In this document: positions 1 to 8,136 of the stretch, one piece after another
Layout: each line of letters opens with the position of its first letter
Position numbering within the stretch: the stretch's first letter is position 1
Source of the DNA: JAAYCI01 sp964370045
GTDB lineage: Bacteria > Bacillota > Clostridia > Oscillospirales > Ruminococcaceae
Reading direction: 5' to 3'
Assembly: GCA_964370045.1 (NCBI GenBank)
Contig: CAYJGZ010000021.1
Location: forward strand, 1 to 32,688
DNA: 32,688 nt
Made by a program: the position numbers and the translations under genes
The notes under the pieces: generated by a model
The model's database searches: none
What the model saw: the letters and a program-made list of their open reading frames with translations, nothing else
Told to the model about the DNA's origin: nothing

Positions 1-55
1 GTGAAGGCAACCGCATTTCGAGTGCGGCTCGTTATGACCACTTCGATACTTCTCC
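1..55 (-). tRNA. tRNA-Ser(CGA), 3' part cut off by window edge
   Basis: Read on the minus strand, the sequence starts at 55 with acceptor strand GGAGAAG. A D-arm with GTGGTCATAACGAG follows, then an anticodon stem CCGCA/TGCGG enclosing the loop CTCGAAA, so the anticodon is CGA (serine, UCG codons). The long variable arm expected of a class II tRNA-Ser is just beginning (GTTGCCTTCAC) when the window ends, so the variable arm, T-arm and acceptor 3' strand are not visible. Confidence 0.88.
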
Positions 56-257
56 GTGCTATAGATAACATACGCAGTAGATTATCTGACCGTACAATAA
101 TACCACTAACAAGCACATTTGTAAAGCTGTATCTGTGCCACATTGTAGCGGAATTTTTTCTGCTTTCGAGCACTTTTGCTTTTGTTTGCGGCGAGGGGGC
201 TATATAGTTCATTAAAAGCGCGGTGAATGTAAGTAAAAGCAGAAAAGGGTGCTGTGT

Positions 258-2300
258 ATGAGCGTAGCGAAAATTAACGGTGTGGCAGAAAAATCAGCAG
301 AGAAGCAAGCACAGGGCAAAAGCCTGCCCAAAGAAAAGCCTCCAAATGACAAGCACTTCAAAAGCAAGTACCCTGCCATAGGCTTTTTTATGGGTGTGCC
401 TCGCAATGCCTACCTGCGGGCAAAGCGCATAACATCCTACTTTGGCAGGCGGCACAAAGACTGTGCGTGTGTTCCACATGCTTACACGGTGCACAACAAA
501 AGCACAACAGACGGGCAACTGGCCCTAAACGTAGTTAGCGGAAAACTGCCGCAGGACATAAAGGGCAGCGTGTACATATGCCAGTGCTTGGGAACGCCCG
601 AGGCATATATGATGGGCGACACCAACCTTGTGAAAATAGGATTTTCGGCAGGTGAGGCACAGCTGCACAATCATTTTATGTGGTCACCGTGCAGCATCGC
701 AAAAGCGGCCTTGCGAAAAACAAAGCACCGCTTTCGCAACTTTGGGCTTATGCAGCTGTCGGCCGGGCTGGGCATGTCCTGCTACACCGAGGGGGTTTAT
801 CTTTTGCCCGACGGGCGGCTTGCGCTGACAAGCGATGTGGACAGGCCGTGGATTGTGGACAGAGCGTTCATGCGTGTGCGCACGCCGCTGGGAAAAAGAA
901 GCGAGTGGCTACCCATGATGACGGGGGAGACGGGACGCATAATGGGGCCTGTTTTCACAGGGCACAACACCTCCCACGCCATGTATGCCGACACTCACAC
1001 GGGTGAAACATTTTTAGTGAACTATCAGGGTAAACAGCCCGACGGCACCCATCCGTGCAGGCTGATGAGGTGGCGTGGCGAAGGGGAGCTTGAAAGCTGG
1101 AAAGTGTGCGACGAGAGTGGCAAGGACATTCGTATACGCCAGAGCGTGCACGAGCTTATTTTCACGAGGGATTATATCATTTTGGCGGATGCCGCCTTTG
1201 CGGTGGGCATGGGCTTTTTGACACCGTGGAAAAGCACGCCGCTGCCTTCCCAAAAGACGGACGTGTACATTGTGGACAGGCGGCAGCTTGTAAGCGGGCA
1301 AAAAAGCGTGTGTGCAAAGCGTGCGGAAATAGACGAAGCGTGCATACATCTCGCCGCAGAATACGAAAACCCACAGGACGTAATCACGGTGTACATGCTA
1401 CACACCCCTGCCACAAACACCGCCGAAATTATACGCATAGACGATAAAGATTTGGGCGGTGTGCACTTTGCAAAGCATATGGTGGGCTACGGCACACTGC
1501 CTGTGATGGACATATCCGCAGTGGGCAAACACACGCTAAACATAAAAAACAGTGCAGTGCACGTAAAGTCCGAATATATACAGGACGAGCGCTACTGCTG
1601 GGGGCCGTATATCTACACCTACATGGGCAGGCAGACACGCCCCCTGTGCGAGCAAGATTTGTTTGTCATGTTCAAGGGATTTAAGCGGGAGCTGTTGCCA
1701 AGGCGAATTTACGAGGCGCACAAGGATATGCCGAATCGCAAAGTGCCGCTTGAGCGGATGGTGTCCCCTGTCCAAAACGGAAAAAGCGCAGGGGGCATAG
1801 ACGTAAACAACTGCATTGTTCGCATAGACAAAGAGCGCTTTCAAATAGCGGACGCATACGAGATGCCAAACGGTGTGTACCTGCACACAATAGCGTGCAT
1901 AGAGAGCAGCGATGAAAATGCATGTGGGTATGTCTTGGCGGGAGTTGTGCGGGATGTTGAGCAAAACGAAAAAAGCTCGGGGCACGAGTACTGGCTGTTT
2001 GAGGCGGACAAGCTAAGCTGTGGGCCTATATGCACGCTGTCGCACCCTTTGCTCAACAACTCCATACTTTTTCATGCGCTGTACCTTTCGCACAAGCAGG
2101 AAAAACTACTGGATAAAAAGGACGCCACCTACCATGTTTCACTGCGGGAGGACTTCCCCAAAGAGGAGATAGAGCGCTACAACCCCGAGGTGATGCAGGT
2201 GTTTGAAAAGGTTATCTGGCCGTATTTCGGGCAGGAGGAAAAAGCATCGGAGCGCAGAAGCGCCGAGAGGATTTTGGCGGAGCTTGAAAAGGTACGGTAG
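258..2300 (+). CDS. Carotenoid cleavage oxygenase (RPE65/lignostilbene dioxygenase) family protein
   Basis: Members of this family are seven-bladed beta-propellers with a non-haem Fe(II) held by four histidines; they use O2 to cleave double bonds in carotenoids, apocarotenoids or stilbenes. Three ligand contexts are readable: SHAMYADTHTGE (His about 240), VHELIFTRDYIIL (His about 298) and IHLAAEYEN (His about 364). The fourth is probably the His of SILFHALYL near the C-terminus. At 680 aa it is longer than the usual 480-550, with a basic N-terminal extension of about 70 residues and a charged helical C-terminal tail. No signal peptide is evident. The ATG at 258 is chosen because AAAAGGG lies 8 nt upstream; an in-frame GTG at 249 is possible but lacks a spaced Shine-Dalgarno. 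The gene stands alone. The family call is good, but the substrate, and whether the protein works in an apparently anaerobic host, are unknown. Confidence 0.8.
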   Translation: MSVAKINGVAEKSAEKQAQGKSLPKEKPPNDKHFKSKYPAIGFFMGVPRNAYLRAKRITSYFGRRHKDCACVPHAYTVHNKSTTDGQLALNVVSGKLPQDIKGSVYICQCLGTPEAYMMGDTNLVKIGFSAGEAQLHNHFMWSPCSIAKAALRKTKHRFRNFGLMQLSAGLGMSCYTEGVYLLPDGRLALTSDVDRPWIVDRAFMRVRTPLGKRSEWLPMMTGETGRIMGPVFTGHNTSHAMYADTHTGETFLVNYQGKQPDGTHPCRLMRWRGEGELESWKVCDESGKDIRIRQSVHELIFTRDYIILADAAFAVGMGFLTPWKSTPLPSQKTDVYIVDRRQLVSGQKSVCAKRAEIDEACIHLAAEYENPQDVITVYMLHTPATNTAEIIRIDDKDLGGVHFAKHMVGYGTLPVMDISAVGKHTLNIKNSAVHVKSEYIQDERYCWGPYIYTYMGRQTRPLCEQDLFVMFKGFKRELLPRRIYEAHKDMPNRKVPLERMVSPVQNGKSAGGIDVNNCIVRIDKERFQIADAYEMPNGVYLHTIACIESSDENACGYVLAGVVRDVEQNEKSSGHEYWLFEADKLSCGPICTLSHPLLNNSILFHALYLSHKQEKLLDKKDATYHVSLREDFPKEEIERYNPEVMQVFEKVIWPYFGQEEKASERRSAERILAELEKVR

Positions 2301-2443
2301 AAAAATTCTCCCACCGCTTTGCTCAAGGGTATTAGAGCCGCTCTTTATCCACACATCATGTATGGGGTTAAAATTTCGGCGGCATATATACTATGATTTC
2401 TATCAGCGAATGCGCTGCAGGTGCCTGTAAGAACTGCGGCTTT

Positions 2444-2469
2444 AGGGGGTTTCCACGGAAACCCCCTTT
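2444..2469 (+). terminator. Terminator-like hairpin after the carotenoid-oxygenase-like gene
   Basis: Perfect inverted repeat GGGGGTTTCC / GGAAACCCCC with a 2-nt spacer, flanked by A on the left and TTT on the right. It lies about 145 bp after the stop codon. The T-run is short, so this is a plausible but weak intrinsic terminator. Confidence 0.5.
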
Positions 2470-2646
2470 ACCATTGTCTAAAAATGGTGTGCACAGTGGA
2501 TAAGCGAGATACACAAAAAACTTTTTCGTGTTATGGTGAATAAACAGAAAAACTTGCTAATGAATTGCGCCTAAAATATTAGCTATATCGCATGAAATGC
2601 ACCCGATTTTTGTGCCAATCAAAATGTTAATGTGTAGCTTTTGCTT

Positions 2647-2676
2647 GAGAGGCAACCGAAGTGGCGGTTGCCTCTC
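2647..2676. repeat. 12-bp perfect inverted repeat (hairpin)
   Basis: GAGAGGCAACCG and CGGTTGCCTCTC are separated by 6 nt. There is no following T-run on either strand, so it is not a classical terminator. It could be an RNA structure or a protein site; nothing in the sequence decides. Confidence 0.55.
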
Positions 2677-3016
2677 GCTCGTGTTCAGGATGGTATCGGC
2701 ACAGTGCTTTGTGGTGCATTGCTTTTGTCGGCTTGCCATACCTTTACTAACTTTGTAATTGACACACCTTTTGAGCGGCAGGAGCATCCACCTTCAAAAG
2801 CAGTGTGGCAAGAGGGCGCAGCAATATGATTTTTTGTGATGTGCCCTTTTATTTGCTTGGAATTATACCCATAGCCGTATATAATAATATGTAGGTTTGG
2901 CCATTTTTCCACACCTGAAATGTCGTTTGTGTGCACAGCGCAGGACGGCTTTGTACATTTATACCGAGCAAGCGCCACAACACATCCGCACCCACACACA
3001 AAGAGAGGAAACGCAA

Positions 3017-3256
3017 ATGCAAGAGAATATAAAGTGTGGCATTTACCGCCACTATAAAGGCAACAACTACGAGGTGCTATACACAGCACGACACTCCGAA
3101 ACATTACAGGACATGGTGGTTTACAAGGCGCTGTACGGCGAGGGGGGCATATGGGTGCGCCCTGCCTGCATGTGGAGCGAGCTGGTTTTGGTGAACGGCG
3201 AGCAGGTGGAGCGCTTTACGCATATTGGCAGTGAGCAAAAAAGGGACGAGAAATAA
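3017..3256 (+). CDS. DUF1653 family protein
   Basis: A 79-aa protein carrying the whole DUF1653 pattern: GIYRHYKGNNYEVL, then ARHSETLQDMVVYKALYG, WVRP, and a C-terminal RFTHIG. The family is a small beta-rich domain found widely in bacteria, sometimes fused to other enzymes; its biochemical role is not established. The start is the ATG at 3017, preceded by AGAGGAAA with 6-nt spacing; the in-frame extension upstream to 2897 has no domain content. It is the first gene of a run of ten plus-strand genes and lies 34 bp from the esterase start. Confidence 0.85.
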   Translation: MQENIKCGIYRHYKGNNYEVLYTARHSETLQDMVVYKALYGEGGIWVRPACMWSELVLVNGEQVERFTHIGSEQKRDEK

Positions 3257-3290
3257 GCTTGCCTAAAATTAGCAGAGGATGACAAGGGCC

Positions 3291-4334
3291 ATGAAAAAGC
3301 GCAAAAAAGCACTAATAATAATTGCGGTATTTCTCGCAGTGCCGATGGTTTTACTTGGCGGCGCTGTGGTGTATATCAATATAGCGTATCCGCACATACA
3401 TGCGGAGTTGCGCTTGTTCGGCGTTATTTCGGATATGTTTGTGCAGTTTGAGGACGAAGAAGGCCTTAGAAGCTTGAGCGAAAACATGCCCAGCCTGCCC
3501 ACAAGGCTAAGCGAAGGGGTGAGCATGGAGGAAGTGTGGATACAAACACAGGACGGGGACGAGCTGAAAGTTTTGGTGATGCGGCCGACAGAACAAACAG
3601 AGGCCAAAAATGCGGTGATATGGCTTCACGGTGGTGGGTATGCAATGAAGTCGCCGGAAGAGGAAATAGCTTTTATGGAAAAGTTTGTACAGCGCAACGG
3701 CGCCGTGGTGGTTGCGCCCGAGTACACTCTTTCGGTTGAAGCGCCATACCCCGCCGCGCTGAACGATGCATACGACACGCTGCTTTGGGTAAAAAACAGC
3801 GCAGATACGCTACGAATAGACGAAGAGCAAATTTTTGTAGGCGGTGGCAGTGCAGGCGGAGGGCTTACGGCGGCGCTTTCGCTGTACGCAAGGGACATGG
3901 GCGAGGTGAACATTGCGTTTCAAATGCCACTATACCCCATGGTAGACCACACCACAGTGCCGAGCGGTGAAACAAGGGACATGCTTGTGTGGGATTTAGA
4001 GCGCAACGAGGTTGCATGGCAGCTCTACCTTGGGGAGCTTCACGGCACACAGGACATTCCCGCATACGCATCTCCCATTATGGCGGAGGATTTTGCGGAC
4101 CTTCCACCCACATGTACATTTGTGGGCACGGAGGACCCGTTTTACGAGGATACCCTTGAGTACGTGCAAAAGCTGCAAGAGGGCGGCGTGACAGTTGACT
4201 GTCATGTGTACGAGGGCGCATACCACGGCTTTGATATGGTGGTGGCGAATGCACAAATTACACAAGAGGCGTGGGAAAATGTGCTGAGCAGCTATGACTA
4301 TGCGGTGCAAAATTACCGAACGCCACAGCCGTAA
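3291..4334 (+). CDS. Membrane-anchored alpha/beta hydrolase, hormone-sensitive-lipase-type esterase
   Basis: Probable carboxylesterase of the HSL/GDXG group. The basic N-terminus (MKKRKK) followed by a hydrophobic stretch to about residue 30 suggests a signal anchor, with the catalytic domain outside the membrane. Visible motifs, numbered from the ATG at 3291, are the oxyanion-hole HGGG (113-116), nucleophile elbow GGGSAGG (Ser 187), acid EDPF (Asp 282) and YHGF (His 312). The elbow has GGGSAGG rather than the usual GDSAGG. The ATG at 3279 adds only four residues and lies directly on AGAGG with no spacing, so 3291 is preferred. The gene is 28 bp from the next one in the same direction. The substrate is unknown; short-chain esters are typical of the group. 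Confidence 0.82.
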   Translation: MKKRKKALIIIAVFLAVPMVLLGGAVVYINIAYPHIHAELRLFGVISDMFVQFEDEEGLRSLSENMPSLPTRLSEGVSMEEVWIQTQDGDELKVLVMRPTEQTEAKNAVIWLHGGGYAMKSPEEEIAFMEKFVQRNGAVVVAPEYTLSVEAPYPAALNDAYDTLLWVKNSADTLRIDEEQIFVGGGSAGGGLTAALSLYARDMGEVNIAFQMPLYPMVDHTTVPSGETRDMLVWDLERNEVAWQLYLGELHGTQDIPAYASPIMAEDFADLPPTCTFVGTEDPFYEDTLEYVQKLQEGGVTVDCHVYEGAYHGFDMVVANAQITQEAWENVLSSYDYAVQNYRTPQP

Positions 4335-4362
4335 TGGGCGTCAAAAAAGAGGGGGGATAGCT

Positions 4363-4914
4363 ATGCAAAAGTACATCCTACTTTTGCGAGGTATAAACGT
4401 GGGGGGCAAAAACAAGGTATCAATGCCACAGCTTAAAGCCCACATTGAAAAGGCAGGCTTTACGAATGTGAGCACTTACATAAACAGCGGCAACGTTATT
4501 TTCGAGAGTGGCATAGATGATAAATTAAAGCTCATTGAGATTTGCACCAATATAATGACAGAAAAGTTTTCGCTGTATATCCCCGTTACAGTGGTGAGCG
4601 CCGAGGAGATGCGAGATGCTTTGGCGCACGCTCCCGAGTGGTGGGATGCACCGAGCGAAACAGAAATGGTGCATCAGGCGATTTTTGTTATTCCACCGGC
4701 CACGGCAGAGCAAGTTTGCAAGGCGGTGGGCGAGGCAAAGCCGGAATACGAGCAGGTGGCGCACCACAAAGACGTGATATTTTGGTCTGCGGCAAGAGCC
4801 ACGTTTTCAAGAACAAGGTGGAGCAAAATATCATCCTCTGCGGCATATGGCAAAGTGACCGTGCGCAATGCGAACACCGCAAAAAAGCTGGCGGTACTTT
4901 CGGGTGAGGGATAA
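4363..4914 (+). CDS. DUF1697 family protein
   Basis: A 183-aa protein starting YILLLRGINVGGKNKVSM and continuing GFTNVSTYINSGNVIFES, the hallmark N-terminal signature of DUF1697. The C-terminal part has RATFSRTRWSKI and a closing KVTVRNANTAKKL, also typical. The family is widespread in bacteria and has no firmly assigned function. The ATG at 4363 is preceded by AGAGGGGGG with good spacing; the upstream extension to 4294 overlaps the esterase and is out of family. It is third in the accessory gene run. Confidence 0.88.
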   Translation: MQKYILLLRGINVGGKNKVSMPQLKAHIEKAGFTNVSTYINSGNVIFESGIDDKLKLIEICTNIMTEKFSLYIPVTVVSAEEMRDALAHAPEWWDAPSETEMVHQAIFVIPPATAEQVCKAVGEAKPEYEQVAHHKDVIFWSAARATFSRTRWSKISSSAAYGKVTVRNANTAKKLAVLSGEG

Positions 4915-4960
4915 TACACTTAGGGGGAGTGTGGCGAGAAATTCGAAGGAGTGAAAATAT

Positions 4961-5773
4961 ATGAGTTATACTATAAGAAAAGCGCTTGAGGCGGATAAGA
5001 GCGCCGTGCTCGCCCTTGGCCGAAGGATAGTGGATGTATACGAGCGCACCCACCTTGGTGATGAGATGGCGGACGGATATATCGGGAGCGGCGCTTGTGA
5101 TAGTGATTTGTCGAAAATATACGACAACGCCACTGTTATTTTAGAGGGCGAGGCTGTAGCAGGCTTTTTGTTCGCGCATGACAATGAGATACAAGGCTTG
5201 TCCGTAGATGTTCCGTATTGGGGCAAAGGAATTGCGCAAAAGCTGATTGCCTATGCCACACAAAATCTGTTCAAAGAATATGAAGAGATACAGCTTGAAT
5301 GTTTTGTCACTTCCCCCCGTGCGAATCGGTTTTACCAGAAAATGGGCTTTGCACGCTGCGGCGTTGTGCAGGGCGACGGCGGAAATAGGAATCTATACAA
5401 ACGGAAAATCGGCGGCGAGCTAACCCCGAGAGAAACACTGCTAAACTGGATAGATGCTTTCAACAATGCCGACGCAAAAAATTTAAGTGAGTTTTACACA
5501 GAGGATGCGATAAATCACCAGGTTGTCACCGAGCCTATCAAGGGCAAAAAGGCGATTTTTAAGAGATTTGCAGAGGAATTTGCCACCGCCGAGATGGTGT
5601 GCATACCGCAAAACATTTTTATGGACGGTGAGTGGGCTATAATGGAATGGAAAGACCCCAAGGGATTTTGCGGCTGTGGGTTTTTTAATATAGTTAGCGG
5701 AAAAATCGTGCTTCAAAGAGGATATATGGATAAGCTGAGCTTTCTCAAAGCAAACAGCTTGCCGACTGAGTGA
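4961..5773 (+). CDS. GNAT acetyltransferase fused to a SnoaL/NTF2-like domain
   Basis: A 270-aa two-domain protein. Residues 1 to about 150 form a GNAT N-acetyltransferase: beta strands around VAGFLFAHD, LSVDVPYWGKGIAQKLI (the acetyl-CoA pyrophosphate-binding loop) and ANRFYQKMGF. Residues about 155-265 form a SnoaL-like/NTF2-fold domain: ETLLNWIDAFNNADAKNL, FYTEDAINHQ, KGKKAIFKRF, and a tryptophan-rich sheet ending near the C-terminus. SnoaL-like domains are small cone-shaped folds that act as isomerases, hydrolases or ligand binders. The two usually occur as separate proteins; here they share one reading frame with a linker of about ten residues. The start ATG follows GAAGGAG at 10-nt spacing. 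Substrates are not deducible. Confidence 0.82.
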   Translation: MSYTIRKALEADKSAVLALGRRIVDVYERTHLGDEMADGYIGSGACDSDLSKIYDNATVILEGEAVAGFLFAHDNEIQGLSVDVPYWGKGIAQKLIAYATQNLFKEYEEIQLECFVTSPRANRFYQKMGFARCGVVQGDGGNRNLYKRKIGGELTPRETLLNWIDAFNNADAKNLSEFYTEDAINHQVVTEPIKGKKAIFKRFAEEFATAEMVCIPQNIFMDGEWAIMEWKDPKGFCGCGFFNIVSGKIVLQRGYMDKLSFLKANSLPTE

Positions 5774-5782
5774 GGTGGAACA

Positions 5783-6088
5783 ATGCCCACGGAAGATTTA
5801 ACATTAGACGAGCGAAAATTCGGCTTTACAGCAACTATCTGCGAGGGTAGCGGCGGTGGCGCTTTTGTTGCTGTGCCGGTTGATATCAAGGCGGTGTACG
5901 GCAAAGGACGGCTAAAGGTAAATGCCAACTTTGATGGTGAGCCATACCGTGGAAGTATTGTGAACATGGGTGTTAAAAATGAGGATGGCTCGGTCTGTTA
6001 TATTATCGGAATACTCAAAAGTATACGAAAAAAATTGGGCAAAGATGTAGGCGATAGTGTGAATGTTCGGATAGAGATAATAGATTGA
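5783..6088 (+). CDS. DUF1905 domain protein
   Basis: A 101-aa protein with the DUF1905 pattern: FTATICEGSGGGAFVAVP, KGRLKVNANFDGEPYRGSI, NMG, and IRKKLGKDVGDSVNVRIE. The fold is a small beta barrel often found next to, or fused with, bacteriocin-protection (YdeI/OmpD-associated) domains; its function is not known. The start lies 9 bp after the preceding stop, with GAGGTGG as Shine-Dalgarno, so it is very likely cotranscribed and translationally linked to the GNAT-SnoaL gene. Confidence 0.85.
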   Translation: MPTEDLTLDERKFGFTATICEGSGGGAFVAVPVDIKAVYGKGRLKVNANFDGEPYRGSIVNMGVKNEDGSVCYIIGILKSIRKKLGKDVGDSVNVRIEIID

Positions 6089-6120
6089 CGAGTAAAGCGA
6101 AAATTGCGGAGGCTCCCAAA

Positions 6121-6468
6121 ATGAGCACACACAGCGTTTACACATTCAAATGGAATGAGATGAGAAAGCTTTATATAGCAAAAGCCGAACGAAAAGGCAG
6201 AGCTGCCGGCGAAGTGGATGAAATAATCTGCTGGCTTACCGGATACACAAAAGATGCGCTTGATGCCCTCGGTGATGATGTTGATATGACAAGCTTTTTT
6301 GAAACAGCACCAAGCCTAAACCCAAACAGAGCGCTAATAAAGGGCTCTGTTTGCGGCGTGAAAATAGAGACCATTGACGAGCCGATTATGAAAGAGATTC
6401 GCTACCTTGATAAGCTGATAGACGAGCTGGCGAAGGGCAAAGCGATGGAAAAGATTTTGAGGAAGTGA
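6121..6468 (+). CDS. DUF2200 family protein
   Basis: A 115-aa protein with the strongly conserved DUF2200 text EVDEIICWLTGYT, LNPNRALIKGSVCGV and IRYLDKLIDELAKGKAMEKIL. No function is assigned to the family. The ATG at 6121 is used, with GCGGAGG upstream. A TTG at 6085 overlapping the previous stop would add 12 residues outside the family. It is the sixth gene of the run and lies 11 bp before the ABM gene. Confidence 0.88.
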   Translation: MSTHSVYTFKWNEMRKLYIAKAERKGRAAGEVDEIICWLTGYTKDALDALGDDVDMTSFFETAPSLNPNRALIKGSVCGVKIETIDEPIMKEIRYLDKLIDELAKGKAMEKILRK

Positions 6469-6479
6469 GCAGTTAAATC

Positions 6480-6830
6480 ATGAGTAAAATTGTAGTGCTA
6501 TTTGAAGTAAAGCCCACAGCGGTGGGCATGGAAAAATATTTAGAGCTTGCGGCGACGCTAAAGCCGATGTTTAGCGCCGCCGAGGGATTTATCAGCGCAG
6601 AGCGGTTCAAAAGCCTGAATGAGGAGGGCAAGCTGCTCTCGATGAATGTGTGGGAGAGCGAAGAGGCCATAGAAAAGTGGCGCAATAACCTACAGCATAG
6701 GCTAAGCCAAGCCGAGGGGAAAAGCAAACTTTTTGAGAGCTATAAAATAACGGTATGCAAAGCGGTGCGTGAATACACCGACACAAATCGCGAAAATTCC
6801 CCTTCGGATTCAAACGAATATCTGCTATGA
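6480..6830 (+). CDS. Antibiotic biosynthesis monooxygenase (ABM) domain protein
   Basis: A 116-aa protein of the ABM ferredoxin-like fold: an N-terminal strand IVVLFEVKP, a helix GMEKYLELAATLKPMF, then AAEGFISAERF and a strand LLSMNVWESEEAIEKWRNN before HRLSQAEG. ABM proteins are small dimeric oxidases or, in some clades, haem-degrading enzymes. The family also contains many members of unknown activity, and the sequence does not separate these. The stop codon overlaps the start of the following DUF1848 gene by 4 bp, indicating translational coupling. Confidence 0.78.
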   Translation: MSKIVVLFEVKPTAVGMEKYLELAATLKPMFSAAEGFISAERFKSLNEEGKLLSMNVWESEEAIEKWRNNLQHRLSQAEGKSKLFESYKITVCKAVREYTDTNRENSPSDSNEYLL

Positions 6831-7765
6831 TAATAAGTGCAAGCAGGCGCACCGACATTCCCTCTTTTTATGGGCAGTGGCTTGTAAACCGCCTGAAAGA
6901 TGGCTATGTGCTTATTCAAAACCCATACAACAATAACCGCTACTCAAAGGCGCACCTTGCGCCGAGCGATGTGGATGTCCTTGTTTTTTGGACAAAGAAC
7001 CCCATACCGTTTTTGAAGCATCTGCCCGAGATTGACAGCATGGGCTACCGCTATTACTTCGAGTTTACGCTCACCCCCTACGGAAAGCAGACCGAGCGAA
7101 ACCTGCCCGAAAAGCGGGTGCTTTTGGATACCTTTGTAAGCCTTTCCGAAAAACTTGGCAAGCACCGCATGGTGTGGCGGTACGACCCCATAATTATTGA
7201 TGAAGTTTACACGATAGATTATCACGCAGAGCGCTTTTCCCGTATGGCAAGCCGCCTAAAAAACAGCACCGAGCGATGTGTAATAAGCTTTGTGGACAGC
7301 TATAAAAATGTGATGGCGCGAATGGGCAAGGACCCTGCTTATCATATGACAGGGCGAAACATCCACCGGCTTGCGGAGATTTTCTCGCAGATTGCAAGGG
7401 AAAATACTATTGAAATTTATACTTGTGCCGAAAAGATAAGCCTTGAGCAGTATGGCATAAAGCATGGCGCTTGCATTGACAAAAGCATTATCGAAAAAGT
7501 TTTGGGATGCAATATCGCCCACACCAAGGACAAAAACCAACGCCCCGAGTGCCTTTGCCTTGAGAGCATTGACATAGGTACGTACAACTGCTGTGCAAAC
7601 GGGTGCAACTATTGCTATGCACTGCAAAGCGAGAAAGTGGCGCTGGCGAACATGGACAGGCACAACCCAAGCGCCCCTGTGCTTGTTGGCGAGGTGAACA
7701 GTAGCGCCATAATCACCGAGCGGAAAAGGGATAGTGTTGTTATAAACCAGCTGTCGCTGTTTTAG
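6827..7765 (+). CDS. DUF1848 family protein (cysteine-rich, putative Fe-S)
   Basis: A 312-aa protein starting MIISASRRTDIPSFYGQW, the signature of DUF1848. The rest follows the family: VFWTKNP, YYFEFTLTPYG, WRYDPII. Near the C-terminus is a cysteine cluster (ECLCLES, YNCCANGCNYCYA) that suggests a metal or iron-sulfur site; the CxYCYA end resembles elements of radical-SAM-like proteins, although no canonical CxxxCxxC is present. Function is unassigned. The start overlaps the ABM stop (ATGATAA arrangement). Confidence 0.87.
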   Translation: MIISASRRTDIPSFYGQWLVNRLKDGYVLIQNPYNNNRYSKAHLAPSDVDVLVFWTKNPIPFLKHLPEIDSMGYRYYFEFTLTPYGKQTERNLPEKRVLLDTFVSLSEKLGKHRMVWRYDPIIIDEVYTIDYHAERFSRMASRLKNSTERCVISFVDSYKNVMARMGKDPAYHMTGRNIHRLAEIFSQIARENTIEIYTCAEKISLEQYGIKHGACIDKSIIEKVLGCNIAHTKDKNQRPECLCLESIDIGTYNCCANGCNYCYALQSEKVALANMDRHNPSAPVLVGEVNSSAIITERKRDSVVINQLSLF

Positions 7766-7777
7766 GGAAGTGATAAT

Positions 7778-8125
7778 ATGCCGATTGAAGCTTATTTGAG
7801 CATGATTGATGACAAAGCAAAAGCTCAGGTTATGCCCATAATTTTATATATTGAGGACAACTATAAATCCGCTGTTTTGGATGAAAAGTATTCCGAGAAG
7901 ACACTTATTCCTACATGGCGACTTAACGGAAAATATGTTGCGGTGGCTTGCAGAAAGAAATACATCAGCGTTTATTTTGCAAGTGTTGAGGCTGTGCAAG
8001 CGGTGGCGTCCAACACCACTTCGCCCTATGTTGTGGCGAGAAAGGGCTGTGTGAATATCTGCTACAGCATAAAAGAGATGCCCTATGGTGCGATTTTCAA
8101 AGGTATTGATATTTGCTTTGGGTGA
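7778..8125 (+). CDS. DUF1801/YdhG-like domain protein
   Basis: A 115-aa protein with an N-terminal helix (KAKAQVMPIILYIEDNY), a short WRLNGKYVAVACRKKYISVYF sheet and a C-terminal GCVNICYSIKEMPYGAIFKGID. This arrangement matches DUF1801 (YdhG-like) proteins, of which the Bacillus member is called a frataxin-like iron chaperone; that role cannot be inferred for this one. It has GGGAAG upstream, lies 12 bp after the DUF1848 gene and 11 bp before the methyltransferase. Confidence 0.72.
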   Translation: MPIEAYLSMIDDKAKAQVMPIILYIEDNYKSAVLDEKYSEKTLIPTWRLNGKYVAVACRKKYISVYFASVEAVQAVASNTTSPYVVARKGCVNICYSIKEMPYGAIFKGIDICFG

Positions 8126-8136
8126 AAGGAAGTAAA

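Larger units (their letters stand above)
2301..3016. other. 716-bp intergenic region, two hairpins, no convincing gene
   Basis: The region between the carotenoid-oxygenase-like gene and the DUF1653 gene holds a terminator-like hairpin at 2444-2469 and a 12-bp-stem hairpin at 2647-2676. Short ORFs on both strands show no recognisable domain and no ribosome binding site. The middle part (about 2470-2640) is AT-rich and featureless to my reading. Confidence 0.5.

Noticed and set aside
1..207. Plus-strand 68-codon ORF at the left edge
   Set aside because: Its first 55 bases are the antisense of tRNA-Ser, there is no Shine-Dalgarno, and the peptide has no domain.
2647..2676. Strong hairpin considered as a terminator
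   Set aside because: Neither strand has a T-run after the stem.
2641..2829. 62-aa ORF with a lipoprotein-like LLLSACH segment
   Set aside because: It starts with TTG inside a 12-bp hairpin arm, has no ribosome binding site and no family resemblance.
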